A stretch of 64,000 nucleotides of DNA from Turnera subulata. Its lineage: Eukaryota; Streptophyta; Magnoliopsida; Malpighiales; Passifloraceae. Positions 33,980 to 46,714 of the stretch are shown piece after piece. The first letter of the stretch is position 1; the number at the start of each line of letters is the position of its first letter. A program made the position numbers and the translations under genes. Under the pieces are notes generated by a model. It searched no databases, was not told where the DNA came from, and saw only the letters and a program-made list of their open reading frames with translations. The DNA lies in assembly GCA_028386065.3 (NCBI GenBank), contig JAKUCV010004808.1:88552-152551 (forward strand). The letters are read 5' to 3'.

Positions 33980-36590
33980 ATGGCTTATAGTTCTAGTTCA
34001 CATGGGATTTCTAGCGGGCAAAAGCTATCTCCTATCTCGGAGGGGGACGATGATTCCATGAGGACGCACGGCAATGCTGGTGCTTTAAGGTTAATGATTC
34101 TTTTGCTTTCAAGGGATGGTTTTCTTTTTCTTTTCCCTGACCAGAAGGAAACCTTGAAGGATAACCTCTGCTTTCTTTTGGTTAACATCTCCAGGGTACT
34201 AATTTTTGTACAATTCGGTGCAAGTTAGGATCTTGTGATACGATGCTTAATAGATGATAAGGATTAGTTAGTGGTAGTTAGATTAGTTAGCATCCTAATC
34301 TGTTAAGATAGTTAGAACTCTAGTATCTGTAGAACACTTGTGTACAGATTTAATACAAATACTCGTCAGGATCATATCCTGGTATTCATTCCTTTCACGG
34401 TAGTAGAGCAGGTATTCGTCCTTTGAAGATGGTCTTTCGTCCTTTGAAGAAGGAACAGGATGACCATGATTCGGTATCCTGGTATTCATTCATTTCAATG
34501 CTTGGGAATAATAAGTTGTTTGGAGATACTGGTTATCTGTTCTTTGATTCTTTCTTGACGCGCTAACTTTTCTGTTTCTGTGATTATTCGTACAATTCTT
34601 TTTCCCATCGCATTTCTCTTGATCATGAGGGAGCTAAGTTTTTCTTTTTGTATGCCTGTGATGTTTTCATAATAGCAGAAACTATCTTTTTTGCAGTTTT
34701 TACAATTAGAAGATCCGTGATGCTTTGTGTATGACTTTACTATATTGCTAATCCATCGAGTTTTCAACTTCCCCGTTTAACATGATTTATTATCTTTCCC
34801 AGTTTGGACTACCAGTATGAGTTACGAAAGGCTGATGAATCGTGCAAGAAGGCTCTGGGTTTTCAGTATAGAGTTCCAATAAGAGAGAAAGTTGATCCAA
34901 TTGCTTTTCTACCTAAGGAGGCTGATTATCACGAAGATGACGAGCTTAAGAGTCTTGCTGCGAATCAATATAATGGTCAGTTTTTCAGAGCTCTAACTCG
35001 AGTTATACAAACAAGGGGAGATATCAGATAAAATGGCCAATGTTTGACGATTTGTTAGATCTTGTCCACTTTCTTTAGTTTAATTTCCCTAGAACGATGC
35101 CAATATTTTTGCTCTAGTACCGCAGTCTCTGATAGGAGTAGGACGATGGATCTCATAAAACTTGTACCTGAAAAGGTAATTTAAACATGACTTCTACCAT
35201 TTGATATTGTAAGTATCCTACAAATAGAATCCTTCCAATATGTGATCACACTGATATGATCCTGCCTAATTGTTTCTGCAACTCAGAATGTTCTACTGTT
35301 TTCATCTTCCATGTGATCAAATTCGTTTTCAGCTTTACATGTCAATTGAAAAAGCTTTTCCCTGCTTAATCTAATTGATTAATTAGTTTGAGTTACTTAT
35401 AGTCTCATGGAATCATTATTCTGCAAGCAGATATGGAACTTGTGGATATGCATTTTCATGTGCAGATTATGCAGGCACTAAAAGAAGGTTCTTGGGGATT
35501 TTCATCAAAGATCTCTTGAATTGTATAAATAAAAACTAGGTCTCGTTGTAATCTGGCAGGAAATGTGTCTGTGTGTGTTCAAGGTTCCATAATGAACTTA
35601 ATATAAAATTGTTTATATGTTAATATCTTTCAATGGAAAATGTCTGATGCTTCAGTGATTTGGCAAGTAAAGTTTAACTGTTGGATTTTTGTCATTAACA
35701 GAGCCAGGAAAATTTCTTGCTCTCGTGAAGGGTGCCTGCAGGCATCTGTGTCGGTGTGCATCATCTGATGCTGAGGATTACAAAAGGAAGCTGTATAACA
35801 AGGCAGACTATGAACTGGAGCTTGCGTCGAGATTTATGAGAGATAAACCAGACTCTATTAAGCAAGTGAACATCTTGTGTGCCAAGGGAGAGGCCTATTT
35901 GATGCAAGGTGGTTGTTCTTTCTTCCTTTCAATTTGCTAGAAGAACCTCATGGAAGCGTTCTAGTTTTTGCATGAAGAATTTCTCTCCAAAAAATTTTAG
36001 TGTGTTTCCTTTTTTCTGGAAATCATGCAGGATCTTATTCAGGTGCTCGAAATCAATATATAGATGCATTGCCAGTTCTGGAAAACTCGGCGGGAGAAGG
36101 AAATCAGAGGCGGGCAGCGGATATGTATCCATCAATTTTTGCATTTAGGACTTCAATGTTTGAATTGCTACTATAATTACTGTTCTCTATTTTCTACATA
36201 GTTGCGATAGTGAATCCTGAATTCAGACTTCAGAAATGCCAAAATAGGCATCTGTTATGAAGCTCAAAATGAGAGACAATTAGCCAGAAGATCTTATGCC
36301 AAAGCCCTCAGGATCTATAAGGCTCTGCTCAGGCAGCTCTCAGATGAGGCCGAAAGCTCAGCAACTACTGTGCCAAAGGAAAGTGAAAAGGACAAGCTGA
36401 ATAAGATCATAGGCATTCTGCGAGACAAGGCAAGGATCGCTTGAAATTTATTGATTTCTATTCTACCCTGTGAAAAATATAGCCAACTAGAAACTAAACA
36501 TTGTTCTATGTTCAATTCTTGCAGTATGGTCAGCTAAGGGAGCCTCGTCAAAATCCTGAACCATCTGCCCCTAATCCTGCTCTGCAGTGA
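33980..36590 (+). CDS. Uncharacterised protein with TPR-like helices
   Basis: I do not recognise the family. Model: exons 33,980-34,089, 34,803-34,975, possibly 35,126-35,175, 35,701-35,908 (or from 35,703), 36,031-36,124, 36,234-36,429 and 36,525-36,590 (TGA), about 260-280 aa. The N-terminus is Ser-rich (MAYSSSSHGISSGQK). The middle has Cys-containing KGACRHLCRCASSDAEDYKR. KQVNILCAKGEAYLMQG, ARNQYIDALPVLE and GICYEAQNERQLARRSYAKAL look like helix pairs of tetratricopeptide repeats. The C-terminus is polar and Pro-rich, with no signal peptide or membrane segment. Two introns are unusual: one with donor GTATCCATC and TCCTGAAT near the acceptor (U12-like), one with a GC donor. Both are shared with the upstream pseudogene copy. 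Exon 3 is the least certain. Confidence 0.6.
34240..34500 (+). repeat. Possible solo-LTR-like sequence in intron 1 of the TPR-like gene
   Basis: The segment contains TTAGTTAG-type repeats, TACAGATTTAATACAAATAC and duplicated TATCCTGGTATTCATTC blocks (about 34,376 and 34,471), and resembles the end of a copia LTR and leader. No target-site duplication or second LTR is seen, so the call is weak. Confidence 0.3.
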
Positions 36591-38040
36591 AATGTTACTC
36601 CATCAGGTTCATGCCCTCGAGCATTCAACAGCTGTGAAATGTAGGACAAAAGAAAGAGCAGTCAACAGATTTAGACAGTGAAGGAAGAATATACCCAGAG
36701 AAGCAAAAATAAGGACTAGGAATCCATGAACTCATGTGGGCTATTACTGGAAAATGTCAATTCAACCGAAATCTCAGTAGCTCAGTAGTTTGCTTTTAGA
36801 AACCTTGCAGTGTCTATTCAATTGAAACTTGTTTTCTGCACTCTTTTTGAAGATTAGTTACATTAGTTCATATTTCTTTTCTTTTTGCTGGATGATATTG
36901 GAACAAGTTTGTCGAGTTCAAATTTTATGATGAATCAGGATTCTCTGCAATTTGCATGCATATCATTTGTCTTGTGTGGAGTTCAATATATTCCTTCATT
37001 ATAAAAGCGATGGTATGATATTCAAGTAAAAGCAGATCAATCCGTTGACCTCTAGATACTCCAGAGATGGACTAATCCCTTGTTACTTTTAGATTCGGGA
37101 TTGTGTCCGTTTTCGTATCTGTGTATGCCAATTTTTCTTAGAATGGGTGTATGTCATATTTTAGAATGCAATGTTTTATGCAATTTTTATTTCCTACCAT
37201 GATAAAATGGCGGAATATCCGGTTTGGAATTGGCCTTTTGATCATTTGATTAATAATCAAATTTCGATTTCGATGCACAAGCCATAACTGCAAATTGTTT
37301 CTCTCCTGCTTAGTTACACAATTGGCCAATTGTGTTTGCTAATTCTTGTAGGATGTTAATTTGCTAAATAAATAGAATGTATATATTCAATTAAAAATAA
37401 CGGAGGGAGTATTTAAGTAAATAGAATTTATTTTCAACTTCCGAGAAGTAAAAAAGAAAGCAAAAAATATAAGTGATTTTTTTTCCAGAATAAAAATAAA
37501 AATTAAAAGAAGGGAAGGCAAATAGCTGCAGATCCGTACAACATCGTACGTTAGCAAACCCCTTGAACAGGCTCGTGGTGGACCCGCTGTTCTCCAGCTA
37601 AGTTGGGAACACAAACAGTACAAAAAAGGGAACAATACCAACCAGATAATATCCTATAACTCAATTATTAAGCAGCCTTCCTAATTTACTAGATTAACCT
37701 CCTTCCTCCACCTATTTACCCAAATACCCAACCACGAAAATAACGTGGTAATGCTGTTGCCTACAACTTGGACACAGAGCCCGGGCAGTGTCAAATCAGT
37801 CAAAACAGCACCGCGACCAATAAAGATAAACCTCACTTTATAATTGTTTTAAAAAAAATGCTTACATGGTAATTATATCTTATCTAAAAGAAAAATACTG
37901 GTAATTAATAAGAGCTGCCTCCCTAGAGAAGGAGCAAGCACCACTGGTAACTCTAAAAGTGTAAAAACCACACATTTTGTTTAAAAATAAAAATAAAAAA
38001 ACCCACTTGTCTTTTTCTGTGACCTTTAGGGTTTCCATCT
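36591..38040. other. Intergenic
   Basis: The 36,600-37,080 part is shared with the flank of the upstream pseudogene copy. The remainder is AT-rich, and I see no gene. Confidence 0.5.
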
Positions 38041-38867
38041 GATATATTGCACTCCTACAATTGGGGCGAAGTTTCTGGAGTCGGTGCTTTTCGTTTCTTC
38101 CCGTATTCAGGCGATCCCAGCTTCAGGTACAACCTAAGACCCGACACGAACATAGAGAAGTGGAAACTAGCGTCCTATCATACCAAAAAAGAAAGTGGTA
38201 GACGAAAAAGGGAACCTAAGAGTCCTCGTGTCTCTTACCGAACTCCTTGGAGATGCATCTCCTTTTTTAGAGGAGCTTCGCGTCTCCCTTTGTCGCTTAT
38301 TGAAGAAAAAGGTCGGTGATTTTGAAATCTCTTTGGTGGGTATTCAATAAAGCGACTAGCTTTAGCTTTGTTTCTACCTAATTCTTCTTAAATTCTTTTC
38401 TTTTTTGTGTTTGAATTTGATTTGAGGGAGGATTTTGTGTCTATGTATGATTATTTGTTTTGGGTGTCTTTCAAAATCTTCCAGTTAATCACATGATTTC
38501 GGGTGTTGCTAGGTTTCATTTCTATTCTGAGCGTGCTTGTTAGTACTAATAGATTCGTATTAGCTCAGTGCTTATGAGTGTGTGAACGGATTTGTTATGA
38601 GTAGGATCGTTGATTGCCTTTTCTTTTTGGTTCGATTTATTTCTATATTAGAGCTTCTATTGGTGATTAATTCGTTGGTCAATAAATCCACAAACTGAGT
38701 GCTGCTTTTGATCCAAGGTGCAGGTCTCTGGGAAGGGGAATTATTTTGTGGCGACTTACATGTATAGATGTGTTGAAGGTTATGAGTTTGGGTTTTCTAT
38801 ATGATGGTGGTGCAAGTCGTGTATAATAGGAGGGTTCGAGTGAATTTCTTTGGCTTAAGAGGGTAAG
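38041..38867 (+). promoter_or_regulatory. Probable 5' UTR and leader intron of the PP2C gene
   Basis: No coding domain; upstream open frames (e.g. 38,047-38,319) are short and lack homology. A likely leader exon around 38,040-38,310 is followed by T-rich intron-like sequence up to the ATG at 38,868. Boundaries are inferred. Confidence 0.4.
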
Positions 38868-41800
38868 ATGCCGTCTACATATTTTTCCCAACTGAGAACT
38901 GCTATCCGGAATGGCATTCAGAGATCAGTTTCTGCGCAAGAAGGCTTGTTGGAGGAGTCGCTTGGTATACTGACTGGGCCGGAGAAGTTTAGATTCAACC
39001 ATTACAGGTTGTTCCATTCTATGCGCGCTGCATCTCTTTCGGAGCTGCAGTTACTTTTGAGACCTGGTATTTATGCCACTGGATCTGATCCGCTGCTAGT
39101 TAACCGAAGAAGAAATATTACAGTAGTTGAAGCACTGTCCCGCATGTTTTCTGTACCTTCTGTGTCGGGGCCTTCGTTTCAGGTTTGCGAGTATCACATC
39201 AATCGAGCGCTAGCTGATTCTAGTGAAATATCTGCTAGTTGGGTGAAGCCAATGGCTGCTCATGCATCCAGAGTTGTATTTGGGGAAAATTTCACAGGGC
39301 ACCCAACTTCAAGAAATGCAAGTCTGCCAATGTCGAAAAATAATGCCAGTACATCGTACTGCAGTAGAAGTTCCCAGCGCTTCAGGAAGGTTAGCATGAG
39401 TTTGGGAAATGGAGAGCAGCCCTCTAACTCTGCAATTTATGGATATCTCATTTATAATGCTGCCAAGAGGTTGTGTAACTTCTCTCCACTTGTAGAGGCA
39501 GGTTCCAAAATGTTTCACAGTTCACCACATGCCTTTTTTTCAGCTGGAACTGCCCCTGATGTAAACTATGAGAATTCTGCTCGTGAAGAACAACGTGAAG
39601 GTTCTGCAGCTTCATCTGAGCAGTACGTTCTTAAAGTTTCCAACATTTGCTTAGTTACTATTCCATCAAATTGATGAGTTGTTTACACTTTCCCTACGCT
39701 TTTGAAACAAAAGGTCTTCAAATTTTAGTTGTTGTGGAATTATCATTCTGATGCCTTTGGTCTTTCCATCAAAAGGACTAGAATTTTCTTTGTCAATATA
39801 AGTGGCTGAGTTTAAATTGGAAGCACTTCTGCTTATAGCTGTGCTTGAAACTGAATGCAGGAAGTTATCAGCTGGAAAAACTCTGAAGTTACTATCCGGA
39901 TCATGCTATCTGCCTCATCCTGATAAAGAAGAGACTGGCGGAGAAGATGCCCATTTCATTTGTATGGATGAACAAGCAGTAGGTGTGGCTGATGGTGTTG
40001 GTGGTTGGGCAGATCTTGGTGTTGATGCTGGGCAGTATTCCCGAGAACTCATGTCTAATTCAGTTTCTGCAATTCAAGAGGAGCCTAAGGGTTTGATTGA
40101 TCCTGCTAGGGTGTTGGAGAAAGCTCATTCTAGCACGAAAGCCAAAGGGTCCTCAACAGCATGCATCATAGCACTCACTGAGCAGGTTATCCCTTGTTTC
40201 TACTGAATTGCCCTGTGTGCCTGTCATTTTGATTTATGACTGTTGATGTTGTTTACTGCTCCAACTCCTACCCCTGGTTTAAGAAACTACCATTTTCTTA
40301 TATTGAAGAAACCACTTTTAGGAATGAACTAGTCCCCTTTTCTTTTGGGTCTGAAGTTGTGTGCTCTAATGGGAACTATGATATATTTGACCATAATTCA
40401 GCTTCTGTAATCTTCATTGCTTCCACATCAGTTGTATTTAGGGAAACCTTGTAATTGATATTTGATTTTGCATCTCCATGATGTGAGCGTCTTCTTGTTC
40501 ATTATAATTTGTGTAATTGATGTTTGATTTCTCTTCTCCATGATGTGAGCGTCTTCTTGTTCGTTATAATTATCTTACTGAATAACCAATTAATGATTTC
40601 GGCTTTTAACTACAGGGTCTACATGCAGTTAACTTAGGAGACAGTGGGTTTATTGTGGTTCGAGATGGATGCACCATCTTCCGTTCTCCAGTTCAGCAGC
40701 ATGACTTCAATTTTACCTACCAACTTGAGAGTGGAAGCAATGGTGATCTACCCAGTTCTGGCCAGGTTAGTTTGCTATTTTTTCATTGCATTCTGCTGTG
40801 ATTGGATCAGTCACATGGATGATTAACTATGTTAAATTGTGTGACAGTTGGCCTACTTTATCCTCGACTGATTCCATATTTTTTTAATCCAACATAAACT
40901 GGCAAATTCGGTATTTAAAACCTTCAATTCTGTAATTGTGATTTCTTATTTGTAACACATCTAATTCTGCATTAGTTTGTGTCCTAATGTAAGAACCCTA
41001 CACTTAAACTCTGGTAAATTTCTTGTTGAATTCATGATTTCTCAAGGGTGAATGAAATTCAGTTTCATTTTTCACTGCGAAATCCCAGAACAGCAGTGAT
41101 GAGAAACCAGTCTCATGGGGAAATATTTATTTTCTTCTCTATCAATCTACTCTTTCCATGTCGTAGATGTGTATGTGAGCTAAGCAGCTTGTTCTTCAGG
41201 TTTTCACAATTCCAGTTGCTCCTGGGGATGTTATTATTGCGGGCACAGATGGATTGTTTGATAATTTGTACAACAATGAGATAACTGCAGTGGTGGTTCA
41301 TGCTGTGAGAGCTGGTTTAGGGCCTCAGGTGACAGCTCAGAAGATAGCAGCATTAGCACGGCAACGGGCACAAGATAAAGATCGGCAGACCCCTTTTTCT
41401 ACTGCTGCCCAGGATGCTGGTTTCCGCTATTATGGTGGCAAGCTTGATGACATCACTGTGGTCGTCTCATATATTACAAGCTCAAATGATGTATGAGTCT
41501 CTCCCTCATTTTAATTTTGCGTTTCTAAATAAAATCTTACTATTTGCAATGTTGACAAAGAAGTGCTTTTACCTAAGATAAAACAAAAATGGTACCAGAT
41601 ACTTCCAGTTTACACACTTATTCCCTGCTGCACAGGAGCAGTCTTCCTATGTTTCACTTGGATTTTAGATGCTTTGTTGAAAACTTGTCACTGATGGCAT
41701 TTGAATTCAGTAGATCTGTTCCGGCAGTTTCTTCCAAAATCACCTACACAGCTCTCTTCCTATACCTTGCCCTCTCTTTAAGAGGATTAGTGATTGATTC

Positions 41801-42244
41801 TTTGTTAGCAATAATTTCAACTCTTAAGTCACCTAGGTTCTGATGATTGAGGTGTTAAATGTCCACTGATTTTTTCTGTGTGGCATAATTGATAGCATCT
41901 CTTATGTGTTGGCAAAGCCGCTCAGTATTAATCCTTTGGGAGAGAGTGCATAAAGTTCTCCCTGACTCGCAATAGGACAAACTTGCACTGTTGTTTATGT
42001 TTCTCTAAGACAAATATTTCACAGGTTTCTCCATGTTTTCCTTTGCAATATTGTGCATACTTCTCAAAGCCTAGAGATTGCTCAAGTTTAATTACACCTC
42101 CCCACTAATTAACTGTTGAGAATGGACTAACTTATGGGCTCTTTCATTGCCCTTGTCTGTTTCCGAAAGAATTTATTACTTCTTTTGATGATGCTGATAT
42201 GTGTCTTCTTCTAATGTGTGCAGGAACAAAAGCCTTCAGCTTAA
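38868..42244 (+). CDS. SpoIIE-like protein phosphatase 2C (probable PP2C 55/80 type)
   Basis: Metal-dependent Ser/Thr phosphatase of 513 aa. Exons: 38,868-39,622, 39,861-40,185, 40,616-40,765, 41,200-41,490, 42,224-42,244; phases are consistent and all introns GT-AG. The first ~250 residues are a low-complexity, Ser-rich, basic N-terminal region, plausibly a plastid or mitochondrial targeting and linker region (inference). The catalytic part carries ADGVGGWAD at about residue 295 (metal-binding Asp), LGDSG at about 367, GTDGLFDN at about 425 and [11 protein letters not shown] at about 490, the order of motifs expected for plant SpoIIE-like PP2Cs such as Arabidopsis At4g16580 and At5g66720. 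The last exon encodes only EQKPSA. Intron 2 holds a ~61-bp tandem duplication. The gene appears fully intact. Confidence 0.92.
40450..40573. repeat. ~61-bp tandem duplication in intron 2 of the PP2C gene
   Basis: GTAATTGATATTTGATTT and GTAATTGATGTTTGATTT are each followed by CTCCATGATGTGAGCGTC and TTCTTGTTC; units start near 40,453 and 40,514. Confidence 0.8.
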
Positions 42245-43265
42245 GTATGTATCCATATCAAAGAACTTGCGGATTCATTCAGTTTTGTTTGTTAGCCTAT
42301 TAGGAAGATAGCTACTGTAGGCATATCAGTGGTTATCAGTTGTGAATGCCATTGAGATCAAACTCTCCCCAGATGGTTGTTACCGTGCAATGCAGCATCC
42401 TCTGATGTATATATTTTGTTCTGAAAACTAGAAATCCAGTTCTACCATAAAAACAGCAGTTGGGTTTCTTTTGACTTGTGCAAACCCAGCAATACAAACA
42501 GTTGACGGAATAATAGTGGACATTGCGGATGTTCGCTTTTAATTTTATTTTCCTGTGTAGTGGTGAATCAGATAGCAAGTTTTTTTTTTTTTTTTTGAAA
42601 TAGGGGCTTGCAGCAAGGTTCGCTTAGTAAGTTTTAAGAAGAATTCAATCCTCGGTAAAAACATTACAGCGGTATTTGAACTGCACTTCATGCAGTGTAG
42701 CTCAAGCCTTAAGGATGCATTGTGCAATATTATGCAATCTATAGTAAAAAAAAAAAAAAAAAAAACCATCTGCAGAAGAGCTTAAACCGATCTCAGTGGG
42801 AGTGGGAAAGCACTTTGATCACAGGGGGATGATGGCACATTACTAGTGATGAATCCGAAAGTTCCCTTTACCACGAGCTTAGAATGCCACAAGTACCACA
42901 GGAAAGCTAAGATTCCCGTGGATTTGCTAGCCAAGCATGGTTGACAGTAGTATCCAAGATGTGCTGACGTACTATGGTGCCGTTCAGAGGATTTAACAAA
43001 AACAATCTTAACATCTCAAATTTTGCCAAAACAATCTTAACATCTCAAATTAGGGCAAAACAGAAGATAACAATATAGGATAACTGACCTCTGGCATAAG
43101 GCCAATAGCATGACAAGGAAAGGCCAAAATTTACAAGCAACAAACCAAAAGGAAAAAAAAAAAAAAAGAAAAAGAAAAGAAAAGAAAAGCAAGACCTGAA
43201 AGTTTTAAATAAAAACCTATACATGCTAGGCTACGATCTTGATGTTCAATCTAAACGTGGAAGTT
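42245..43265. other. 3' UTR and spacer between convergent PP2C and PRMT3-like genes
   Basis: No gene is seen. Poly-T at 42,579-42,595 and poly-A at 42,747-42,765 flank a GGGGCTTGCAGC-type unique stretch. A 29-bp direct repeat (AACAATCTTAACATCTCAAA) occurs near 43,000 and 43,028. Confidence 0.55.
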
Positions 43266-46200
43266 CTAAGAGATTAAACATCTGCACTGGCCAACACCTT
43301 TTTCGACCATCAGGGCTAATCGCAACTGTTTCAAGTGAAATGTCAATGCTGCGATGTTGGGATGCACGGGAAATGCTAATGCGGTGACAAAGCCTTGCAG
43401 CAGGCATGCATCTGTGCCAACTACTGCAGATCTATCGGCTGAGTGTCTGCCGAATGCCATTGCTATTGGTTCCTGAAAGGTGAGTATTGTTTGGGACCAG
43501 TGTGTTTTGGGAGTGTATGGGGAAGTAGACGAGACTGCTGGGGCTTCTTTGCAGAACCTGGTGGTAAAGCCAGTATCAAACCATAATACAATACCATAAC
43601 ACCAGGTTGTTTTGAATTCCATTCCTGGCTTTGGTTCCAACTCAATGCTTGCAGTGAAATCCACTTCATCATGCCTCATAGTAACCAGATCAAATGTCTG
43701 AAGTAGGAAACAAAATCATAAGGAGATTATAAAATAACTAACATAAACATAGGTTATAAGCATGATCGAGCCAAACTAATAAAAAAATAGCAGCTACCTG
43801 CAACATGAGAAAATTCTTTCATCTTTCAAAATTCAGGAAATTCTAATGTTCTAAAAGCATGTCAACGCCATAGGCGGGCAATAAAGGATCAATTTAAAGC
43901 ATTAAAAACGGTACATCGGTATTCCAGACTAAAATATGTCAGAAGTTGGAATAAGTTGAAAACAGAGAACACCAGAAAAAAGATCCACCTTTCAAATAGG
44001 AGTATCATAAAGGAATTGTTCCTACGGTTCAGCGACAGTTTTAAGGATGATGGTCCAAAGATTTGGAGATATCAGAAACTTGCATCTCCTAAACTTCCAG
44101 GAGCATTCGGATGCTCTGAGATTTGTAGATAAAACAAAGGCAAACACGATAGCCATTTAAGCTTCGTCAACCAAATTCTAAACAAAAGTTACATTCCTAG
44201 AAATGCTATGTCCGTATCAGAGTTGCCAAGCAATTAAATCAAACACTGACCTGGAGAACTGAAGAATTTGTAACTAAATCGTTCTCATGCACCACATCTA
44301 CTATAGGAAGTTTAGCAGAATCTTGAACAAGTTCATTGCCAACACAAGACATATTGAAGACATAAACATCTTCCCAAAATGGCACACTAGTACCACCTCT
44401 TCCAAAACCCGCAGCATACTGAACAAATCATTGCACAAGAGGATAAGGAAAACGAGTCTCAGTTATAACCCATATCACACTGGACAAGCAGCTGAGAAAC
44501 AGGAAATGTCACAATTGTTGCTGTGTCTGGGAGGATGGCACCTCCAGGCTTCCACCATTTATCTCTTGCAAAAAGCACTGAACTGAGCATTGACTCATAA
44601 AGTAGGCAATACCCCATCCATTCACTCAACAGCACATCAATACTGTGTGGTTCAATTTTCACAGATTTATCAATACCCTCTACCATACTTTGAACTACCT
44701 CTATCATCCCACCACACTGGTTGCCAGTATTGGTTTGGGCATTGACCCGCCAGAGGCCATTATCTTTGGCAATCTGTGATTGAGAAACCCAAATGCAAAA
44801 AGATCAAACACTAGAAGAGGGGGAAAAAAGAAGGATTTAATTAGAACAGGAAAATACACCTGAGTTGCCACTGCAGCCATTTTCTGACTGGCTTCAACTG
44901 CAATTACTCTTGAAGCCCCAGCTTGTGCTGAAAAGAGGCTATAAAACACAATAAAAAAAAAAAAGTTAAGATCCTTGCATACTCCTACGAAGCACAATTG
45001 ATTACTGAATATAATGGTTATGATTCCAGATCATTCACATAGATTGCGCTGCAAAGAGTGTAAAAAGCGACTAAATCACAACATAGATTGCAGGAATCAA
45101 CTGGCTACAGGGCTGAAATAGCCAGATCAACATCAAGAAGACTCCAGTAGATAACAGTGGAAAGCCCTTAGTTGCTCTCACCCCAACCTGCTGTGAATGT
45201 AGTATTTGACCACTCAACTCTGATGCACTAAACTGCGCTAGCTAGCACCACAAGGCACAATAATGCTTCGCCAGCAAAGCTACCAAGCACCATCAATGTC
45301 CTAAGCATATTTTGTTGGAGGCCCAAGTTTTATGGCTTTAATTATTTTCCAGTTGGTTAACCAATAAAAGGGAGGTGCAAGGCAAAGTTAATAAAACTGC
45401 AAAGAGAAATGTGAAGCACTTACCATCAAGATTTCATAAGCAGTCAAGAGTAACAACCACCAACAAAAGGATCCAAGACAAAATAAAGGAAAATAGAGAA
45501 AAAGGAAACATCTAGAAAATGGAAGACGCTAGATTGCAAGTGGACCTTTATCCTCCCTAACCTTAATATGCCAGTTCCACAGCCTACATCCATCACAACC
45601 GCACCAGTCAAAAGGGAAGGATTTTGCAAGATAGCTTGCCTGTAAGCATCCATTCTGACCTGCAAAACCAGGATGTAGGTTTCAACTTGCAAGTCTCACT
45701 AAAATCATGAACTTTGCTGTCAAACCACCCTTTACCACAAAGAATCACAATTCAAAAGATCAGTACCTTATCATCTCTCTATGAATTCCAAACGAGCTGT
45801 AAGCCCCAAAATAATTTTCATTAGCTTTCTTGATGTCCTTTCTAGAACGCATCAAGGTAGAGCCTTTCGAGTCCGTATCTGCTAGCTTTCCCTTGGGAGA
45901 CTCGAAAACTTCATTGGCAACCGTACCATTAGATGTAGAAGGTGCCTCTTTGGTCCTATTTTCCACAAGCTTGGAAGAAGTAGATGCATGGCCTTGTCCA
46001 ACATTATCTTCTTGAAAGTAAATGCCTTCAATGTTCCCCAAATCCATCAAGACGTCCTCTTTCTCAACCAATGCGCTATAATCATCACCATCATCTACTT
46101 GCTATACAAGAGGGTATCATCCAGCAGGAAAGGTTTCAAATACTTATCGTCGTTCCATAAAAGTGTAGTGTCACTAGGATTAAACTGACTAGAGTTGCAG

Positions 46201-46714
46201 GCATGCTCAAAACTCCAACTTTTATCTTCCGCCACCTTTCAATCAAATGGAAAAAAAAACATAAAGAGCTTAAACCTCTCAATAACCAGCAAATTGAGCT
46301 CAACTCAACCATGCTTTCTAGTCATTAATAACATTCAAACTGTACCCTCCAATTCTCCATTTTTTTCCCTGAACAAACAAAACGAAACCCAATTTCAAAA
46401 GCCAAAAGCAGACTAACCTGAGAGCGGACGTAATTGATGAGCTTGAATCATCCGTAAAAGTCCAAGTTAAAGGAAGTCTTGACCCCATGAAAATCAAACT
46501 TGTGGATGGAAAGACAGTGTGGTCGAACACCTCGGCGGGCGGAAGAAGCGTACTTGGTGTCACAGAACAGGCAGAGTAAATCAGAGTCATCTTCACCGCC
46601 TTCTTTTTCTTTTATCCAATCATCCCACCCTCCATTCTCTTCTTCTTCTTCTTCTTCCAGTTCTTCGAATTCTGATTCTACCACTGCGATTTCTGCTTTG
46701 TGGGTATCCTCCAT
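43266..46714 (-). pseudogene. PRMT3: PRMT3-like protein arginine methyltransferase locus, apparently disabled
   Basis: Type I protein arginine methyltransferase with N-terminal zinc finger, here broken. Exons (minus): 46,714-46,418, 46,235-45,767, 45,659-45,562, 44,938-44,860, 44,773-44,513, 44,418-44,251, 43,697-43,266. The catalytic half is well kept: VVMDVGCGTGIL (AdoMet motif I), SEWMGYCLLYESM (double-E loop) and THWSQTILTF (THW loop). The N-terminal half is damaged. Compensating indels replace the zinc-finger linker with SARRGVRPH. An in-frame TGA occurs at 46,448-46,450, before FKLINYVRSQ. The second CxxC reads SWSF. A frameshift leads to a stop at 46,095. About 7 bp is missing at the 45,767 exon end, so the frame does not join the next exon. 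It is a decayed PRMT3 paralogue unless these are sequence errors. Confidence 0.75.

Noticed and set aside
38047..38319. 90-codon open frame before the PP2C gene
   Set aside because: No domain, and it sits where the leader of the PP2C transcript is expected.
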